A DNA stretch of 41,825 nucleotides. It comes from Deltaproteobacteria bacterium. GTDB taxonomy: Bacteria; Desulfobacterota; GWC2-55-46. Under the pieces are notes generated by a model. That model made no database searches. It was not told the DNA's origin and saw only the letters and a list, made by a program, of their open reading frames with translations. Of this stretch, positions 38,150 to 41,825 are shown one piece after another. The stretch is from NCBI GenBank assembly GCA_020846435.1, contig JADLDY010000017.1, forward strand, positions 1-41,825, written 5' to 3'. A program made the position numbers and the translations under genes. The first letter of the stretch is position 1; every line of letters begins with the position of its first letter.

Positions 38150-39279
38150 CACAGGTCTCCTATGGCGACGACTATCGAGAAGATGGCCTCGTTGTAGTCT
38201 TCTCCGCTCTCAAGCTCGTTCCTGTTGTACTCAGCCTTGGCAACGACGTTCTCTGCGAAGTGATAGTTGAGAGCGCCGGTGTACCTGAACATGTCCGCGT
38301 CCTTAGAGCCGCTGTCCGGGTCGTACCAGTCATAACGTGCGGCGAACGTCCAGGCGCCTATGTCGTACATCACCTGGGCGTAAAAGCCCCTGTCGATGAA
38401 ACCCGCGCCTGTCTCAGGGTCGTTGTCACGGTACTGGTACTCGGCCTGGAACTTGAAGGGCGAAAGGTTTGCCATGAAGTGCGCTCCAGCGGCCCTCCTC
38501 TCTACTCCGCTGTTGTCCCTCTCTGCGTACAAGGATATGCCCGAGGAGAGAGCGCCGTGCCCGGCGTTGAGCCTCGCTCCCATCGCCTTGTTCTCGTTCC
38601 TGTCGAGGCGGCCGGGGTTGCCCGCGCCGTTGGCCGCGTACAGATGAGTATCAAAGGTATACCCGCCTGTATTGAACGAATACCTTGCCTGAACGCCGTC
38701 AGAGACCTGAGGGAATATCTTCCTCACCATGAGCGGCCTCTCCTGGGTCGGCACATACGGCGGGTAGTGGTATATGTTCCATATTCCCGCGGGCGTAAGG
38801 AACCTGCCGAAGCGGATATCCCAGGCAAGATCAGGATGGTACTCTACGTACATCTGCTCGACGAAGAGCTTGCCCTGAACATTCGCGGCATCGTCCGTCG
38901 TGTGCGCCGACTCTATCAGAGGGGCGTCCTCGTACTCTATCTCGGAGAAGAGCTTCCACTCCTTCTGGATGTCCTTGATGAAGAACAGGCTCAGGTGGCG
39001 CACCCTGAAGCGGCTGGACTCGCCGTCCTTGTCTGTGAGGTAGAACTCGGCGTCAGCGTAGCCGCTAACCTCGACAAACCTTGAGAGCATACCGAAGCTG
39101 TGCCTTGCCTCCTCGTTGTCGAGCTCGAGAGTGTCAAGGCGCTTTCTTATCTCCTCGTTCTCCGTCCTCAATTTTTCGAGTTCGCTTCCGCCGCCTGTCT
39201 CTTCCTGGGCAAGGACCGGCGGCGCCAGGAAAAACGAAAGCAGCATGATGAACAGCATTGCCTTAAAACTGGTTTTCAC
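38149..39279 (-). CDS. Outer-membrane porin, OprP/OprO-like
   Basis: A 376-residue protein. GTG 39279 is chosen because AAGGAG lies 7 nt upstream and a signal peptide begins there (SFKAMLFIMLLSFFLAPPVL, cut before AQEE). A short coiled coil follows (ELEKLRTENEEIRKRLDTLE), as in trimeric porins. About 300 residues of alternating beta strands end in an aromatic/hydrophobic C-terminus (IVVAIGDL). Motifs such as RHLSLFFIKDIQKEWKLFSE and VEYHPDLAWDIRFGRFL resemble phosphate-selective porins O/P. It is coupled to the PBP-like gene and lies 160 bp downstream of a sensor kinase gene. Confidence 0.82.
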   Translation of the reverse strand: MKTSFKAMLFIMLLSFFLAPPVLAQEETGGGSELEKLRTENEEIRKRLDTLELDNEEARHSFGMLSRFVEVSGYADAEFYLTDKDGESSRFRVRHLSLFFIKDIQKEWKLFSEIEYEDAPLIESAHTTDDAANVQGKLFVEQMYVEYHPDLAWDIRFGRFLTPAGIWNIYHYPPYVPTQERPLMVRKIFPQVSDGVQARYSFNTGGYTFDTHLYAANGAGNPGRLDRNENKAMGARLNAGHGALSSGISLYAERDNSGVERRAAGAHFMANLSPFKFQAEYQYRDNDPETGAGFIDRGFYAQVMYDIGAWTFAARYDWYDPDSGSKDADMFRYTGALNYHFAENVVAKAEYNRNELESGEDYNEAIFSIVVAIGDL

Positions 39280-39301
39280 TGAAATGCTCCTTGAATGGGT
39301 A

Positions 39302-39347
39302 TGCCAGCCGCAATCCCGTCGCTTTGAGCTTCGGGTCAAGGCTGGCA
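39302..39347 (-). promoter_or_regulatory. Long hairpin in the porin leader
   Basis: TGCCAGCC (39302-39309) pairs exactly with GGCTGGCA (39340-39347), and inside CCCG (39315-39318) pairs with CGGG (39332-39335). On the porin mRNA it ends about 22 nt before the GTG start. No T-run follows in the minus direction, so it looks more like a regulatory leader than a terminator for the kinase gene. Confidence 0.4.
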
Positions 39348-39439
39348 AATAAAAATGATTTTTCCGTGCCATCAAAATTCACCGTCATTTATGCCGGAGA
39401 ATTTTAATGATGATGAGTATGGATAACGCGGCCGCGGGA

Positions 39440-41194
39440 TCACCCTATCAGTTCGTCATCGGTACAGGGAAACTTGAGCACAAAAGCCGTGCCCTGGCCC
39501 AGGACGCTCTCAACCTCGACGCTGCCACCGTACTTGGTGATTATCTTGTATACGACGTAAAGGCCGAGCCCTGTGCCCATGCCTACCGGCTTTGTCGTGA
39601 AGAACGGGTCAAAGACCTGGCTGAGGTTCTTCTCGGGTATGCCTACCCCGGTGTCTTTGACCATCGCCTTCACGAAGCCGTCCTCCCTCCAGCACCTCAG
39701 AGTCAGAGTGCCTTTTTCTCCCATGGCGTGCACCGCGTTGACGATGAGGTTCACGAATACCTGCTGCGCCTCGACGGCGTTAGCGCTTATGAACAGACCC
39801 CTTGTGAGGTCTGCCTCGAGCTGTATCTCGTGGAACGCGGCCGAATGTTTCGCCATCTTCAGAGAGTTCTCCATCACCTCGGCGATGTCGACCTTCTCTT
39901 CTCCTATGCTGTTGGCAGACCGCGAATAATGCGACAGCTCCCGCACAATCTTTCTGGCGGTCTCCGAGTACTTGATTATGTCGTTCGTGTAGGACTTGAC
40001 GAGGACGATGTCGCCCTCGTCCCGTATGGCCTCGGCCATGCCGAGGATGCCGGCCAGAGGGTTGTTTATCTCATGGGCAATGCCTGTTGCCAGGGTGCCT
40101 ATGCCCGCGAGCTTTTCAGACTGCATGAGCTTGAACTGGAGCATCTTCTGCTCGGTGATGTCCTTGCCCACTCCGACCGTGCCGATTATTCTGCCTATTT
40201 CGTTGACCATCGTAGAAAGTGTAAGCATCACGTGGAGGACCCTGCCGCTCTTCGAGCGGAACCTTACCTCGCGGTTCCTCACCTCCCAGACGTCGCCGTC
40301 GGAGGCTCCCGCGCTGCTCATCATCTCGGTGCGCTGCCTCGGGTTGTCGTAGAGCATGAGGACGTCTTTGCCGACGACCTCGTCCTTGGAGTACTCGAGG
40401 AGCGCCTCTGCCTCCCTGTTGAACTCTACTATCCTGCCGTTCGTGTCGGTGGTGACGATTATGACCCTGGAATTGTCGAGTATCATCTGTATGTAGTACT
40501 TCGTGTTCTTGAGCTCGTCGTAGGTCTTCTCCATCTCCTCCTTGCTCGCCTTGAGCTGCGAGAAGATCCTGTTTTTCTCCTTTATGACGGCCCCGGCCAC
40601 GAGCAGGCCGGCGACCGGCATGAGCACTATTACGCCCATGACCCAGATGAGCGTCTGCATGTAGCCAAGGAGCTCGAAGTCGCTGGCCGTGGAGAGCCTG
40701 AGCCTGAGGACGCCCAACACCTCGCCCTCTGTCATGTGGCACTTGAGGCACCCCCCCTCGGCCTTGAGCGGTATATACCGCGTGTACGTGTCCTTAACGT
40801 CGTCGAAGAAGCCTGCCGGGTTCATGGACTCTACCGACTTGAGGAACGAGGCCATCTCGCCAGGCTGCACGCTCCTGCCGGAAGTCAGCGGGGCCTGGGG
40901 CTCGAGCGTCATAGCCTCGCGGCCGTCGAGCCTGAATATGCCGAGCTCCTCGACGCCTATCACCTCGCCGAACTCGAGGAGGTCGAAGTACCTGCCCCTG
41001 CTGTGGCCGTCCTTCATGACGTCGGTCGCGGAACGTGCGAGGAGGTCGGAAGCAAACTCGGTCTGCTGGACGGTCCTGAGAGTTATCTTGCCTTTGAAGT
41101 TGAGGCTGAAATAGACGAAGAGCGCGGCTATGGCGGTCATGAAGAGCATGCTGCCGACCACGAGATAGTTAAGGGCTGACCTGGACTGGATCAT
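39440..41194 (-). CDS. Sensor histidine kinase with a periplasmic c-type haem motif
   Basis: The 584-residue protein has helix 1 (about 11-30), a periplasmic domain of about 145 residues, helix 2 (about 178-203), a coiled coil, PAS (about 232-350), HisKA with the phospho-acceptor His374 in GIAHEINNPL, and HATPase_c (NLIVNAVHAM, DTGVGIPE, GTGLGLYVV). The periplasmic domain carries CLKCH (Cys149-His153) just before helix 2, so a covalent haem is likely. The build resembles Tll0287/DUF3365-type haem sensors. It could report redox state, O2, NO or cytochrome status. No cognate receiver is visible; the HD-GYP gene upstream, cut by the window, is a candidate partner. Confidence 0.9.
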   Translation of the reverse strand: MIQSRSALNYLVVGSMLFMTAIAALFVYFSLNFKGKITLRTVQQTEFASDLLARSATDVMKDGHSRGRYFDLLEFGEVIGVEELGIFRLDGREAMTLEPQAPLTSGRSVQPGEMASFLKSVESMNPAGFFDDVKDTYTRYIPLKAEGGCLKCHMTEGEVLGVLRLRLSTASDFELLGYMQTLIWVMGVIVLMPVAGLLVAGAVIKEKNRIFSQLKASKEEMEKTYDELKNTKYYIQMILDNSRVIIVTTDTNGRIVEFNREAEALLEYSKDEVVGKDVLMLYDNPRQRTEMMSSAGASDGDVWEVRNREVRFRSKSGRVLHVMLTLSTMVNEIGRIIGTVGVGKDITEQKMLQFKLMQSEKLAGIGTLATGIAHEINNPLAGILGMAEAIRDEGDIVLVKSYTNDIIKYSETARKIVRELSHYSRSANSIGEEKVDIAEVMENSLKMAKHSAAFHEIQLEADLTRGLFISANAVEAQQVFVNLIVNAVHAMGEKGTLTLRCWREDGFVKAMVKDTGVGIPEKNLSQVFDPFFTTKPVGMGTGLGLYVVYKIITKYGGSVEVESVLGQGTAFVLKFPCTDDELIG

Positions 41195-41331
41195 CTTAGG
41201 ACGGCTTTCCCGGCATATCCGGATTGAGGTACTCCGTTGTTAACGGCGGAGGACCCTGATGGCATGGTTAGGTAAAAAACATATCTACCGGAAGCGGCGG
41301 CACCGTGAAAGACCTTTCGCGGCGTTAAAGC

Positions 41332-41825
41332 CTAAAGCCTGGCAACGAGCGCTTGCGCTTCTTCCTCGTGCTCGTAGACTGCGTTCTCTATGAACAGTGC
41401 GACGAGCTCCGGGTCGAGCTGGGTCCCGGCGACCCTCCTCATCTCGCCAAGGATGACGTCGATGGGAAGCCCCTTCCTGTACGGGCGGTCGCTCTTCATG
41501 GCGTCGAAGATATCCGCTACCGCTATTATCCTGGCCTCGACCGGTATGTCAGAGCCTTTCTTGCGGCGCGGGTAGCCTGAGCCGTCGAAGTTCTCGTGGT
41601 GGGCGCCGATTATGGTCGCGACGAACTCCATCATCGGTATGCCCTGGAGTATCTTCTCGCCGATGTCCGCGTGCTCCTTTATCCTGGCGCACTCCTCAGC
41701 CGTAAGAGGGCCCTCCTTGTTCAGGATGGCCTCGTTGACGCCTATCTTGCCGAGGTCGTGGAGCAATGACGCGTACTCCAGCACCTCGAGCTCGTCTGGA
41801 GTGAGCCCGGAGAGCCTGCCGAGCT
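41332..41825 (-). CDS. HD-GYP domain protein (5' end outside window)
   Basis: The minus strand is open from the right edge to a stop at 41332. It encodes LLHDLGKIGV (the HD pair), KEHADIGEKIL, and HHENFDGSGYP (the HHE and GYP signature). IIAVADIFDAMKSDRPYRKG and QLDPELVALF follow. This is the catalytic half of a cyclic-di-GMP phosphodiesterase. Because the N-terminus is missing, a receiver or other sensor domain cannot be excluded. It lies 137 bp upstream of the haem-motif kinase on the same strand, which suggests a two-component pair if the missing part is a receiver. Confidence 0.88.
   Translation of the reverse strand, partial: LGRLSGLTPDELEVLEYASLLHDLGKIGVNEAILNKEGPLTAEECARIKEHADIGEKILQGIPMMEFVATIIGAHHENFDGSGYPRRKKGSDIPVEARIIAVADIFDAMKSDRPYRKGLPIDVILGEMRRVAGTQLDPELVALFIENAVYEHEEEAQALVARL

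Noticed and set aside
39407-41179. Long plus-strand open frame (590 codons) opposite the histidine kinase
   Set aside because: Mirror frame of the kinase gene, with no recognisable domain.

Overview
The window reads as a GC-rich chromosomal segment of a Gram-negative, respiratory, probably anaerobic bacterium. Lipoproteins, an outer-membrane porin and c-type cytochromes show the cell type. The gene order (M50 protease-trpS-scpA-scpB-rluB, mutL-miaA, iscR-nifS-iscU-mnmA-mtaB-rnc) and the abundance of multiheme cytochromes fit Desulfuromonadota / Thermodesulfobacteriota / Nitrospirota-like lineages. The sequence alone does not let me choose between them.

Layout. (1) 1-5516, minus strand: a late haem operon hemE-hemH-hemY, then a membrane Cache-HAMP-GAF-GGDEF protein cut by the left edge. 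(2) 5718-14509, plus strand: an electron-transfer locus with five cytochromes carrying 7, 4, 11, 4 and 6 CXXCH motifs (32 in total), an 8-bladed PQQ-like propeller, a 6-bladed NHL lipoprotein and two small HAMP-only membrane proteins. It starts at a good promoter and ends at a clear terminator. (3) 14543-21969: a DHH-CBS-tRNA nucleotidyltransferase fusion, an M50 protease, trpS, scpA, scpB and rluB. scpB and rluB overlap by 602 nt in different frames, through a 14-codon tandem repeat. (4) 21981-23460: a short accessory islet with a DUF4160/DUF2442 pair, an AT-rich membrane protein and several palindromic repeats. (5) 23467-28143: mutL, miaA, a FlgT-like secreted protein, a GNA1162-like lipoprotein and pgsA. 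(6) 28162-29049: an AT-rich PD-(D/E)XK nuclease gene. (7) 29104-30981, minus strand: an orphan pair resembling hydrogenase/sulfite-reductase beta and gamma subunits. (8) 31078-37642: an IscR-boxed Fe-S/thiolation operon (iscR, nifS, iscU), then mnmA, mtaB, rnc and a radical-SAM gene. (9) 37706-41825, minus strand: a PBP-like protein, an OprP-like porin, a histidine kinase with a periplasmic CXXCH haem motif, and an HD-GYP protein cut by the right edge.

How it fits together. Haem synthesis sits next to a 32-haem locus. Fe-S assembly and cysteine desulfuration sit next to sulfur-using tRNA enzymes (MnmA, MtaB), with MiaA elsewhere in the window. Cyclic-di-GMP domains lie at both ends, and the right-hand one is beside a predicted haem-c sensor kinase.

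Most unusual features: a 128-bp hairpin repeat present three times with a compensatory base-pair change; the scpB/rluB dual-coding repeat, which encodes an acidic tail in one frame and a basic one in the other; and three genes whose -10 hexamer ends exactly 7 nt before the ATG, with no ribosome binding site, suggesting leaderless mRNAs.
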